The position numbers were made by a program, and so were the translations under genes. Source: Akanthomyces muscarius (taxonomy: Eukaryota > Ascomycota > Sordariomycetes > Hypocreales > Cordycipitaceae). Taken from it: a stretch of DNA of 64,000 bases. The DNA lies in assembly GCF_028009165.1 (NCBI RefSeq), contig NC_079243.1:4836001-4900000 (forward strand). Reading direction: 5' to 3'. Under the pieces are notes generated by a model that had not been told where the DNA came from, searched no databases, and worked only from the letters and a program-made list of their open reading frames with translations. This document shows, in pieces, positions 54,801 through 64,000 of the stretch; the stretch's first letter is position 1, and each line of letters opens with the position of its first letter.

Positions 54801-56260
54801 CACCAGACGTCACGCCCATGACAAGCTCGGCCGGGGTACCAACAGTTCCAAAGATATTTAAAGCTTCCTCGATGTCCAGATATGCTAGCAGAGGGCTCAT
54901 GACTGTGCAGCTTCTGCTTTTGGGCCTGTTTCTGTAACTAGGGGTTCCCTCGCGGCAGGGGTGTCCCGGAAGCAATTGGGCTAAACAGAAGTCCTGCGGA
55001 ATTTTTAAAGAGGAGGGCTCTTCTAGTCAATAAAACTCGTTTACACACTATTTTTTCCATTGGAAAGGCCATTAAATCATTACAAACTCTCATCGTGCAG
55101 CAAATCATCTTACCAGCTGCTTCCTAAGGAATTACGTGGCAGCTAATACGGCATTCTCGGCACCTAGTCTCGTAGTTAGCTTGATAGACTAAAGGTTTAC
55201 AGCTAGAAGCTGTGAGCATAAGCCCATGTAGAGACAGAGCCGTTCTAAGACAAGTGCCTTTATTGTTAGTAGTACGAGCATAGCTGACTACTCAGTAGTA
55301 GAAATTTGTGAATTAGGAATGCAATCTGCCCTAGGGGTCGTTCTTGAACGCGTTATCAGTAGGTGTAGCTGCGCCGGGTTAACTGAGCGAGCCGCGCCTC
55401 CTGGGCGATCACGGCATGTGCATCCCCTGCTGAGAAGGTACAGGGCCTGTGGTAGGGGTTAAGCGGGCCGCTCTACAAGTAACTACCAAGAATTAGCCTG
55501 GTTATAGTAGCCGACCCTTTGCCGATGCTGCTGGGTACGATCTAGCTACGATTGCCAAGACTCGTCAACCACTATCGGCCGCGACGATACTATGCATCGT
55601 TGGCGACGATAGATCAAGCTTCCCCGCGGTCAGCTTACAGCATGTCAGATTTTGACGAAGAACTGCGTTGGCTCTTTTTTTTTGTTTTCGAAACGGACTA
55701 GCCCTTATCATCATGTTCAGCTTGTGAAGCAGGGTGGTACCTGTACGCCACTCAGCCGCTAGCAACTAACGGAACACATGCCTGCTTTACTTGATTATTA
55801 GGCCGGCAGTTCTGTAGCTGCGGTCAGGGGCACTGCAGGTAATCTTCTTCACGAATCATGCCTGTTCCCACCACGTTCTGAGAGGACTGATCGCCATGCC
55901 ATGCGCGTGTGGCGTCTCACGTATTACTTACTTACCAGTTTTCGGACTTCGCTCTACTAGTTCATAGTCCACGCAACAGGATCGCCCAAGCCAACTCCTG
56001 GCTCTTTGATACATATTATAGACCTCCGCCACGCGATGCTGTCCAACAGCTCCTGTGCCAAATCTGGCGCAAACCTCTCGACGACATTATCCCTAACGCC
56101 AACACTTTGACTCGAATCGCTGCGACGACTATCCTGCATGAAAGAGATTAGCTGGAAGCAGCCTTCTCTCTAATGTTGCTTTGTTTTGTTTTCGGCTTCG
56201 CATCTCAACACGCACGTCCTGGCCGCGTCATAAATACAACTTCGTTTCGAAATCGCCGCA
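51897..56260. other. Gene-poor 4.4 kb stretch with debris
   Basis: No complete gene is supported. At about 52400-52580 a plus frame ends ENMDFSVIALAAKSKL just before a stop and looks like a gene remnant, interrupted upstream by a TAG and a frame change. A run of 14 C lies at 53323-53336. Short frames near 54038-54937 and at 55909-56151 show no family. TA-rich parts at about 55010-55350 may be old, mutated repeat sequence. Confidence 0.5.
53323..53336 (+). repeat. C14 homopolymer
   Basis: An uninterrupted run of 14 cytosines in intergenic sequence; its length may vary or be a sequencing artefact. Confidence 0.8.
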
Positions 56261-57394
56261 ATGGGCGCTCCAGATCTCGATGACGCGAAGCACATTCACC
56301 GTGCTGGGCTGACTGCCATCATCTGGGTCTGCTTCGGCACCGCCAGCGCTTTTGTGGCGTCTCGCATATTTCTTCGCACATACAACTATGGCCGGATAAA
56401 ATTGGACGATATTTGGATGATACTGGCATGGGCTTCGATGCTGGTCATGTGCATACTTGAGATGCTGCAGCAAAAGTCCCTTTGGTCCACGGCAGCAACA
56501 ACAGAAGGCCAAGTCGACCCAGACTCGGAAATGATGGAATCGCAGCTGCACGAGCTTTCGAAATGGCAATTTGCCAGTATAAACCTGTTTTGGGTTAGTC
56601 TTTGGTGTGTCAAGGCCAGTCTGCTCGCTTTCTGCAACCAACTCGTCAGCCCTTTTAAGACGCGAAGAATCGTGTGGATTCTGTTCACGGTAATTGTGAT
56701 TCTGGCGTTCATCGGCTGCGTTGTGTCAAACATCGTCTCCTGCCGCTCTGCATCCGATGGTCCTCATTCGAGATGCACAACTGGTCTCGATCTGTATCGC
56801 CAGAGGTTCAATGTCGTATTTTCAACGGCATTGGATATTGCCACCGACATACTTATCGTGACTCTGCCCCTGTCTGTTCTGCCCCTGGTGAACTTGGACA
56901 AGCGCAAAAAGATTGCCCTGGGGTTCATGTTTACTTTGAGCCTCCTGATAGTCTGCGTGTCAATCGTGCGGATGACGCAAATTCTCGTCGACGTCAATGT
57001 TGACCTGGTTGGGCTCACGATCTGGAGCACCGTCGAGACGTGTATTGCCTTGATCATGGGATCTCTGCCTCCTTTTAGCGGATTGCTATCCCGAAAAGTC
57101 GGCAAGACGAAGACAACAAAGCCTATTCGAAGCATAATGGACAATGACTTTAACCCTGAAAAGTTATATCCACTCGCTTCAAGGACTGTCACCACCACCA
57201 AGGTTGAGCCAGTGCCAGTCGACGATTTATACTACAAGACGCAACCTAGTGATGGAATATATGTACAGCGGACTTTTGAGTCGTATGCTGAGCATTGGAT
57301 CGAAACGGATGGGCACGCGACTTCGAGTGATGATGGTTCCGGAATCGCCATGGCCAGAATGGAGAGTGACGAGGCTCATCTTACTAGGAGCTAG
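56261..57394 (+). CDS. Seven-helix rhodopsin-domain integral membrane protein (Pth11-like)
   Basis: Single exon, 377 residues. About seven hydrophobic helices fill residues 15-275 (LTAIIWVCFGTASAFVASRIFLR, then KLDDIWMILAWASMLVMCILEM, and so on to GLTIWSTVETCIALIMGSLPPF), followed by a cytoplasmic Ser/Thr-rich tail of about 100 residues. The LRTY...DDIWMILAW and ETCIALIMGSLPP blocks are family signatures of the fungal rhodopsin-domain proteins related to Pth11. No CFEM domain precedes helix 1. Family members are candidate receptors at the plasma membrane. Ligand and signalling partner are unknown. Confidence 0.85.
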   Translation: MGAPDLDDAKHIHRAGLTAIIWVCFGTASAFVASRIFLRTYNYGRIKLDDIWMILAWASMLVMCILEMLQQKSLWSTAATTEGQVDPDSEMMESQLHELSKWQFASINLFWVSLWCVKASLLAFCNQLVSPFKTRRIVWILFTVIVILAFIGCVVSNIVSCRSASDGPHSRCTTGLDLYRQRFNVVFSTALDIATDILIVTLPLSVLPLVNLDKRKKIALGFMFTLSLLIVCVSIVRMTQILVDVNVDLVGLTIWSTVETCIALIMGSLPPFSGLLSRKVGKTKTTKPIRSIMDNDFNPEKLYPLASRTVTTTKVEPVPVDDLYYKTQPSDGIYVQRTFESYAEHWIETDGHATSSDDGSGIAMARMESDEAHLTRS

Positions 57395-57745
57395 CGCATA
57401 TCATAGCTATCACGGCGAGCAAAGCACTTCTAATTAGGTTCAAGCTAGCTACCTACATACTAAGTAAATATAGACATTTTTATGACATGTAAATAGACCA
57501 CTATAGAGACTAGATATGCTATTGGTACATTTTAAAAAAAGATGATCAAGATAAATATTCTTTCTTGTTTCTTTTTTTTTCCGTGTTTTTTTGTATCTGA
57601 ATTATACCTAGTGACTCCTTATTCTTATTTTTTGGAGAGCTGTCTGTGTCATGTTAGTTCTCTATTGTCTTTTGGGGGTATCCACTTCCCGCTTTATGTT
57701 GCGCAGCTTCTGAACCTCCTCGTTTCCTCGTCGCCGACACAAACG
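57395..57745. other. Intergenic between the Pth11-like and NAT9-like genes
   Basis: About 350 nt. It includes a T-rich tract near 57570-57592. No gene is seen. Confidence 0.5.
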
Positions 57746-58556
57746 ATGAGGGTCAATCAGCATACAGGTAAGATGCCTCACTCAATCGAACGAAACCATG
57801 TGGTAACAGTTGTTTTTAATTCTTCGCAGCGATATCCGGGACCAAAGCGCTCCTTGTGCCGTACGAGGCGCACCACGTTGTCAAGTACCATGGCTGGATG
57901 CAGGATCCTGTACGTCGCTGTTTCTGAGTGCGCTGTGTGATGTAAATATGCTTATCGATGTCTAGGATATCCAAGAAGCCACAGCCTCGGAGCCCATGAC
58001 CCTGGAAGAGGAGTATGAGAACCAGCAGTCGTGGCGGACGTCGGTTGACAAACTCACCTTTATCATCTGCGAGCCTGTCGCCGCGACCGAGACGATAATC
58101 ACAGCAAAGAACCAAGACGCTAACGCGCGCATGATTGGCGATGTCAATTTTTTTTTGTACTTAGATGATGAGGCTGAGGAGACCGCGAGCGACGTCCTCA
58201 TCGGCGAGGTCGACGTCATGATTGCCGCCAAAGAGCACAGAGGCAAAGGCTACGGCGAAGCCGCTGTGCGGAACCTGTTGATTTATATAGAAACGCATGT
58301 TGATGCTATCTTGCAAGAGTATGCACAAAATGGGCAAGCGAGATCCCTGCGGGCGCTGATGGTCAAGATTCAACAAGGGAACAAGGGGAGCCGCGCCTTG
58401 TTTGAGAAGCTAGGTTTCAAGCAGATGGGTGATGTCAACTACTTTGGCGAGGTCAAAATGGTTCTGGATTGGAGAGGCGGGTTGAAAAATCGAGATGATG
58501 CATGGATCGCGGTGGCGAAGGAATATCGTGAGCTCAAATATCAAGCTGAAGCTTGA
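57746..58556 (+). CDS. NAT9-type GNAT N-acetyltransferase
   Basis: Exons 57746-57767, 57830-57909 and 57966-58556 (introns of 62 and 56 nt) give 230 residues. The opening MRVNQHTAISGTKALLVPYEAHHVVKYHGWMQDP and the following EATASEP match the NAT9 family closely. The acetyl-CoA-binding motif is RGKGYGEAAV, with the GNAT beta-bulge partner NKGSRALFEKLGF after it. The tiny first exon (7 codons plus one base) is needed to reach a conserved start. Relatives are thought to acetylate tubulin or other protein N-termini in the cytosol; the substrate here is not shown. Confidence 0.9.
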
Positions 58557-59760
58557 TTACCTTATACTTTATAGAAAAAAAGACTCGCGCGCAACGACTA
58601 AAGATTATTGCTTTTGCTCACAGCAAGAATTTCTGCGACTACGAGGCTTCCTGTACGAGACTCCGGCAACGACTGCCATGTAGTTTATGCATTTGCCTTT
58701 TCGAGGGGCGATTTCGAAGGAGTAACGCCTGTCAGTTGTCGCAAGCTCACTTGGTATCAGCAAAACGACATCGCTCATCAGGAGCCCTTGTTCTTCACAC
58801 CGGCGATGTTCAGTTACCCATTGTTACGTAGTCCAAATGTTGGCAGTAGAGAAATTGCACGTTCAATGAAGAATTTTCGCATCCGCCGGCTAACAGGAAA
58901 GGCTGAGCCCTGAAGTTGCCCGTGCTGCCAGCAGCAGGGAGGACCCAGCAGCGCCGAGAAGAGGTGCACAGCTCACCAAAAGCAGCAGTGATTCTCCTTT
59001 TAGTCTATCATATCGATTGACAGAAAACCGTAGCGCCGCTCTCCTTCCAGTTTCGAGGGAGAGCTGCGTCGTACAAAGGTTCTGTGGGAAGAATAGGTTG
59101 GCGGTTGGAGACGGGGTTCTCGACTCGGCAATAGCGAATGCGAAAAATGCGACATATCAGCGACCGGGATCGCGCCCAAAGATTGTGACTCATAACATTC
59201 CCTCGTCATCAACCGCAAGAGCCGACCAAAGGCGAAAGCAGGGCCCTTTGCGAGAGCGTGGTGCCGAGCCGGTCGGCAGCTGAAATCCTCGGCGAGCCTA
59301 AAAAGGCAATTTCACTCCTAGTGCGTTCGGCAGTGTGCAGCACGTTCGTTCATCGGCTGGCAAGTGGTGGATTGGATGTATGCAAGAGAAAAAAAGGCAG
59401 AGGATGGGCGGTCCCGCCTATTTATGCTTTTTGGCTCCTGTGGCAGCTGTGAGTCACTGGCTGCACGGATCGTCACCGGTGTGCTTGATGTGGAAAAGCG
59501 CCCGGAACGACGGCGCCTCAACTCACACAACGGGAATTTGGTCTGGAATTAAGCAACGTTTCTACTTTTGCAATACTGTCGTTTATGGGGGTGGGAAAAA
59601 TTAGATACAAATGCACCTTCATCCGCAGTATCTCAGTACTGTTAGGCTGTCCTCTTTCATTTCATCCAGATACCCTTCCAGCCTCGCGCAGTCCCCAAAG
59701 CTCACCCTAGTCAGAAGCGCTTGCCTCATCAATATAAAGTAAAAAGGCGAGCCAAACAAC
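58557..59760. other. Intergenic, no gene seen
   Basis: About 1.2 kb upstream of the GrpB-family gene. Short overlapping open frames only. Confidence 0.5.
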
Positions 59761-60414
59761 ATGTCGGCTACCGCCCCCAAGCCTCCTGTCGAGGAAATCC
59801 TCAAGCACTACCAATACAAGCCAGAACTAGTCGAGCGCGTCAGTCCGCGCCGCGAACCTCTGCCTTGCCTGGCCATTGAAGAGCCCAAGGCCGAGTGGCC
59901 GCGCCGCTTCGCGGCCCTCGAGGCAAAGATCCAGGCTGCCCTCGGCGACCAGGCACTTATCATCTCCCACGTTGGCTCGACCAGCGTCCCAGGCCTACCC
60001 GCCAAGGACGTCATCGATATTGACCTCACGGTCCCCGACATTGACAACGAGGACTCGTACGTGCCGGCCCTGGAGGCGCAGGGCTTCCACTTTCGCAACC
60101 GCGAGCCGCTATGGCACAACCACCGCTATTTCAACTACTACAGCGAGAACCTGTGCAACCTGCACGTCTGGGCCCCGGGATGTCCCGAGGCTGAGCGGCA
60201 CCTGCTGATGAGGGACTGGCTGCGCGAGCACAAAGAGGACTGCGAGGGGTACGCGCGTGTGAAGCGCGAATCGGCAGCCGCGACGAACGAGGTGGGTGAG
60301 ACGGTGATGGATTACAACTTGCGCAAGGAATGGTGGATCAGAGAGCTTTTGCACCGAATCTTTGTTGCCAAGGGGTACATGACCGAGGACGGGCAACCTA
60401 TCCACCGGGATTAA
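59761..60414 (+). CDS. GrpB/UPF0157-family protein (nucleotidyltransferase-like)
   Basis: Single exon, 217 residues. The GrpB hallmark HVGSTSVPGLPAKDVIDIDL lies at about 80-99 and resembles the GS-x-DxD core of nucleotidyltransferases. Further conserved blocks are YFNYYSENLCNLHVW and the FRDWLREH-type segment (RDWLREHKEDCEGYARVKR). The family is found in bacteria and fungi, and its biochemical activity is not established; glutamate-rich or dephospho-CoA-kinase-linked roles have been suggested for relatives. No targeting signal is seen, so the protein is likely cytosolic. Confidence 0.9.
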   Translation: MSATAPKPPVEEILKHYQYKPELVERVSPRREPLPCLAIEEPKAEWPRRFAALEAKIQAALGDQALIISHVGSTSVPGLPAKDVIDIDLTVPDIDNEDSYVPALEAQGFHFRNREPLWHNHRYFNYYSENLCNLHVWAPGCPEAERHLLMRDWLREHKEDCEGYARVKRESAAATNEVGETVMDYNLRKEWWIRELLHRIFVAKGYMTEDGQPIHRD

Positions 60415-60587
60415 TGCACTTGGCGACTCTGACAGGCCGACATGGTACAAGGCGACCAAGGCATTGACGGATTAAAACGAGTTTATGCTAACTAAATTGT
60501 CATGCGAGCTAAATAAATTATCGTGACAGATTCTAAACACCTCTCACTACGACTTCTAGCGTGCCAATGGAGAGAGCAGCGGACTGT

Positions 60588-62617
60588 TTAAAAGCTTTCC
60601 ACCCATCTTGTCGGCTCGCCAATCGTGGCATTTAGCCAGCCACGCTTCTGCTGCTTCTGTAGTCCACCACAAGCGTCTGTCGTAATGCAAACGTTGCGCT
60701 GGCAGCAGGTACCCACAGCGCATACGCTGCCCAGAGGACAATCTGCGCTGGAACCGCAGTCGGCCAGTCCGCTGCATGGAGTGTTGCCGTTGACACAGAA
60801 GCCCAGACCTCCAGTGATGGAGGCGCAGACGCAGCTGCCTCCTGGGCCGCAGGAACCAAATGCGCCGCAGGTGCTTCCCGTGCAGGAGTTGAAGGAACAC
60901 GCACCGTTGGTGCAGGCTCCAGAAGGACACTGTAGAAGGAATAACACGTTAGAAATGTGGCCGAGGTTCGTGAGAGGAGAGGCACTTACATGGAAATAGC
61001 AGCTCCCGCAGTTGTCAGGATCGGTGCTGGTGTCGACACACTTGTCGCCGCACGCCGTCTTGGTATTGTCCTCGCACTTGCACTCGCACAGCTCCTTGGT
61101 GGCGTCGGAAAAGGCCGTTTTGCCAAAGAACTGGACGGCGAGGTAATACGAGGCCGCTGCGCCGTTGCACGCGAGGAAGAGCTTGGGGATAGGCGCAAAC
61201 TTGGCGCACGACTGCACCATGCAGCCGAGGAACTGCTTGTTGCAGGGGCCAAACTGCTCGCTGCAGGTGCCGTAGCAGATGTCGTGGTTGTTGCAGCACT
61301 CGCCGAAGGACAGGTCGGGCACCTTGATGCCGTCCTTGGCGCCGCAGCCGTTGGCGCTAGGGGACAGGCCGTTGGAGACGGCCGTCTGGCCAGAGGGGCA
61401 GCGCTCGCCGGGAGGCGCGGCGGGGATGTTGGCCGGAATCACGTAGAAGCCCTCGGGGACGGGAATGTCGCGCTTGGTCTTGGAGGCGCCACCGGTGGTG
61501 ACGATGACGTGGAAGTCGGGCGTGATGGAGAAGTGGAACTCGCTGCCGCCGACGATGCCGGCAGTGAGGCGGCCCTTGCAGGTAAAAGAGAAAGCGGTTG
61601 TGACGTATTTGTCGTCGCCGGAGCCAGTGTAGGTTTGGCCGTTGGAGCTATGAAATGTCAGCAGACGGGTTCCGAAGAACACGGAGATTGTATGCTTACC
61701 TGGTGCCAACGAAGCCGACTTTGCCTGACTTGTAAATGGCGAGATACTGAGGTGCACCATCGGCGACTAATTGAAGGTCAAAGACACTAAATTTCAGGAC
61801 AGTAAGCAAGTGAGGTTGAAGAAAACAGAGCAAGAGAGGGAGCTATACCCATCTGGCGCGTTGGATGGCTTCACTGTCTTGTAACGAACGGGCACCCAAG
61901 GGTCCGTGACCTCCTGGACAACCATTGCAATGTCGCCACTCTTTATGATCGGAAGCGCGGAGTTTGGATCGAGCAGATCAAAATCACCAGAGTCACTGGG
62001 CTGGTAGACACAGCCGTCGTAGCTAGACGGGACTGGTGGCGTGTAAGTCGGGCCTGGGACCCCAGTGACGGTGACGGTGGCGGTGACGACAGAAGTCTAG
62101 AGCCAAGCTGTTAGTTCCCCCGCCATATGCTTGTTTTCTTTTTGCATTCTGTACAAAACTGTAAACTTACAGGATGGACAGTCAGGGTACTGGCTGTGAT
62201 GCCCCAGCATGAGCATGCGCTCGAGTAGCGACTCGTTCCCGAGCATGCAGACGCATAGGTTGGCACCGTCGGGTCGGCGCGCTTATAGACAGTGACAGTA
62301 CCCTTGGGAATCTCGGTAACAGTCACAGTGTTTGTCACAGTACTGTAAATGAGCGGAATTAGTGAGCGTAATCTTTCTTTATCAAGGGCCTTTGGTACAA
62401 GTATCGCGCCATCGGTGTATGGCACTTACACGGCGCTGCCCGTCACAGTCTTGGTCATGAAGCTACTGCAGTCCGCCTTGGCCGACGTGCCAAAAGCATC
62501 GCCACGACGCGTGCCCGTCACAGCGCGAGCGCAGTTATCCGCATTGCAGGCTCCGGCGACGACGCTCTGCGCCTTGAAAAGCAGTGCCAGCGGCACATAT
62601 GCAGCATAGAGACGCAT
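60588..62617 (-). CDS. Secreted phospholipase A2-type protein with cysteine-rich C-terminus
   Basis: Exons 62430-62617, 62171-62342, 61849-62096, 61700-61786, 60990-61647 and 60588-60929 (introns of 52-87 nt, phases all fit) give 564 residues. Start: MRLYAAYVPLALLFKAQSVVAGA is a signal peptide. Residues 23-55 (CNADNCARAVTG, ADCSSFM) match an N-terminal module seen in many fungal secreted proteins; a Thr/Val-rich linker follows. A beta-rich domain (about 145-285) ends at KR 290-291, a possible Kex2 site. The phospholipase domain (about 310-470) has CCNNHDICYGTC with catalytic-type His353-Asp354, as in group XII-like PLA2. The C-terminus is an array of cysteines resembling EGF/stigma-type modules. 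It may release lysophospholipid and fatty acid from membranes. Confidence 0.85.
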
Positions 62618-62692
62618 AGTGGTGATGAATGGGTGCTGTGCGCAGGACAATTAAGACTAAAATGCCGTGTAATCTGCCAGGCGCTTGGGATT

Positions 62693-62704
62693 CCCCCCCC
62701 CCCC
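62693..62704 (+). repeat. C12 homopolymer in the PLA2 gene 5' region
   Basis: Twelve C in a row 76-87 nt before the PLA2 start codon, within the likely 5' UTR/promoter. Confidence 0.8.
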
Positions 62705-62725
62705 AAGAAGGTCCTTTGATGAGAC

Positions 62726-62731
62726 TATATA
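62726..62731 (-). promoter_or_regulatory. TATA-like box of the PLA2 gene
   Basis: TATATA on the minus strand, about 109-114 nt before the ATG at 62617. Confidence 0.45.
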
Positions 62732-63906
62732 AGCTTTTTCTTCTTAACATGCGATTCTGTGCTGTTTACCGTTTTTAAAAGCTCGGCATGCTGTTTTTAT
62801 TCAGCGCAGCCCCAATTGGGGCATAATTGGCTCTGCGGCTGGACAGCATTGACTCAGCTGGCAGCCACAAGACTCGCTACTGTCAATATTTCAGCCCGAG
62901 GCGTTCCTCAGGCGGCGTGTCACCGCCCCGACCATCCAGGCCCAGAACATGCATAGATTTAACCGTGCGGGCCGTCGGGGCAGGGCGTCGAAATCTGTAT
63001 CATTCCGCCTTACGTTAGAAAACGTGGTCCCCGGTCGGTGGTGACGGGGCGGGCAAGGTCAGGCCTCTAGCACAGCTGAGGCTGCATCGAATAACTGCAT
63101 GTGTTTTCGGAAACGTTCTGGATCGAGCTAAACTCGCGAATCCAACAAGCGAGATCAATAGCTTGCGGCCCCGACTAGGTCGGCCTTTGTTTCTGGCGTG
63201 CTTGCCAAGCGAAGGCTGGATCCCGACGCCTGGACCTGAAAGTCTGCATTGCATCTCTTCCAGACACAGCAAGTATGTTTTTCGAGCATAAAAGCTAACA
63301 ATTGTGCCATGAAAAGCAGCTGCAACCGGTGAGCCAAGGACGCTGCTAGCGTCGCGGGTAGGCGAAGCTGGCTAGACCTTTTTGTCGCGTAACTATAGCA
63401 AATGTGAATCCACACCTGCTGGCGTGGGAATAGGCCTTATGTACTTCAACACTTTTTGAACTATCTATCTTAAAACTACAGGTCTGAAACGCGAAATTGC
63501 GCGTTTAGACTAGCCTTCACGGCCACGTTGCTCCTGCTGCTGTCGCCTTTTAACCTCAGGTTCGGCGGCATGGGCACGAAACGGACTTGGTAGAAGACAC
63601 GAGAGTATTAATTTTCGGGCGTTCGCGTTGTGTTTTCCTCCTTGAAAGGTTCTTACGTTCGAATGGAAGTGACCAGAGGAATGATTCGCTTGAAGGAGAA
63701 CTCCGAACATTATACTGTTATTCTTGGGCGTGCGAAAACGCGCTGATTTCATCTAATAAATGCACTTGAAACCCCGACCACGGCTGCGACCCGTGGCGGA
63801 AAAAGCCTTTGTCGCAGTCTTCACATTAGTGGTCTGGCTTGTCCAATTCAAGGGATTCAAACCCACCCAACAGCCCCAACGGCCATCTGTACTGCAGGAC
63901 ATGATT

Positions 63907-63941
63907 GAGGCACTTATATGGAAATAGCAGCTCCCGCAGTT
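63907..63941 (-). repeat. Duplicate of PLA2 exon-5 end
   Basis: 34 of 35 bases match 60979-61013; the single difference turns the donor GTAAGT into ATAAGT. Confidence 0.75.
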
Positions 63942-64000
63942 TTCAAACTTGTTAGCATTGGATACTACTTGCCATTTTGTGTCCGTCTTAGGCTGCTTGC

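Larger units (their letters stand above)
62618..64000. other. Intergenic right end, with a 35-nt copy of a PLA2 exon border
   Basis: Mostly without coding signal. At 63907-63941 a 35-nt segment repeats 60979-61013 with one mismatch, the end of PLA2 exon 5 and the start of its intron. The frame reads KWQVVSNANKFENCGSCYFH up to the border, so it may be the edge of a related, partly decayed gene running past the window on the minus strand. Confidence 0.5.

Noticed and set aside
60957..61790. 277-codon plus-strand frame
   Set aside because: It is the shadow of the GC-rich PLA2 exon 5; it carries no domain.
1..64000. CRISPR arrays, bacterial operons or riboswitches
   Set aside because: The window is fungal nuclear DNA; no regularly spaced direct repeats or bacterial features were seen.

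Overview
This is a window of a filamentous ascomycete nuclear genome (Pezizomycotina, most likely a sordariomycete such as a member of the Hypocreales; the species cannot be named from sequence alone). The reasons are short introns (45-99 nt) with GTAAGT/GTATGT-type donors, CTAAC/CTGAC branch sites and CAG/TAG acceptors, fungal-specific families (Zn2Cys6 regulator, HET domain, Pth11-like receptor, GPR1/FUN34 transporter, killer-toxin-like chitinase) and 0.3-4.4 kb intergenic spaces. Exon borders below were worked out by hand from splice signals, reading phase and family conservation; no transcript data were available.

Layout. 1-9 kb: a regulator with two tandem zinc clusters (cut by the left edge), a DszC-like flavin monooxygenase/acyl-CoA dehydrogenase homologue, a GPR1/FUN34/YaaH transporter and a secreted class 3 lipase, all on the minus strand. 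9-15 kb: gene-poor, with a 256-bp MITE candidate flanked by TA, a Gly/Ser-repeat GPI-type surface protein and a small secreted orphan. 15-25 kb: an ascomycete multicopper oxidase (laccase), a NOX-type NADPH oxidase, a GH3 beta-glucosidase and mitochondrial ribosomal protein bL34m. 25-34 kb: an intronless 1047-residue orphan, a decayed protein-kinase-like pseudogene, and the head-to-head pair MTR2 (mRNA export) and mitochondrial methionyl-tRNA synthetase. 35-45 kb: a heme-thiolate peroxidase/peroxygenase, an M43-type secreted metalloprotease relative whose zinc site is altered, a HET-domain protein and a GH54 arabinofuranosidase. 45-52 kb: a very large killer-toxin-like chitinase and a single-pass surface protein. 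52-56 kb: a gene-poor stretch with coding debris. 56-63 kb: a Pth11-like seven-helix protein, NAT9-type acetyltransferase, GrpB-family protein and a secreted phospholipase A2-type protein; a 35-nt piece of that last gene recurs at the right edge.

How it fits together. About ten genes encode secreted or surface products acting on plant or fungal polymers, lipids or aromatics (lipase, laccase, GH3, GH54, peroxygenase, chitinase, PLA2), mixed with housekeeping genes. No biosynthetic gene cluster is evident.

The most unusual object is the 1417-residue gene at 45437-49745. It joins two LysM modules, a CBM18 chitin-binding module and an intact GH18 chitinase domain to a C-terminal PI-PLC X-type phosphodiesterase domain: a chitinase that may carry a membrane-lipid-attacking cargo. 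Other items worth checking are a predicted one-nucleotide exon in the GH3 gene, a metalloprotease homologue lacking two of three zinc-binding histidines, and the tandem zinc-cluster regulator.
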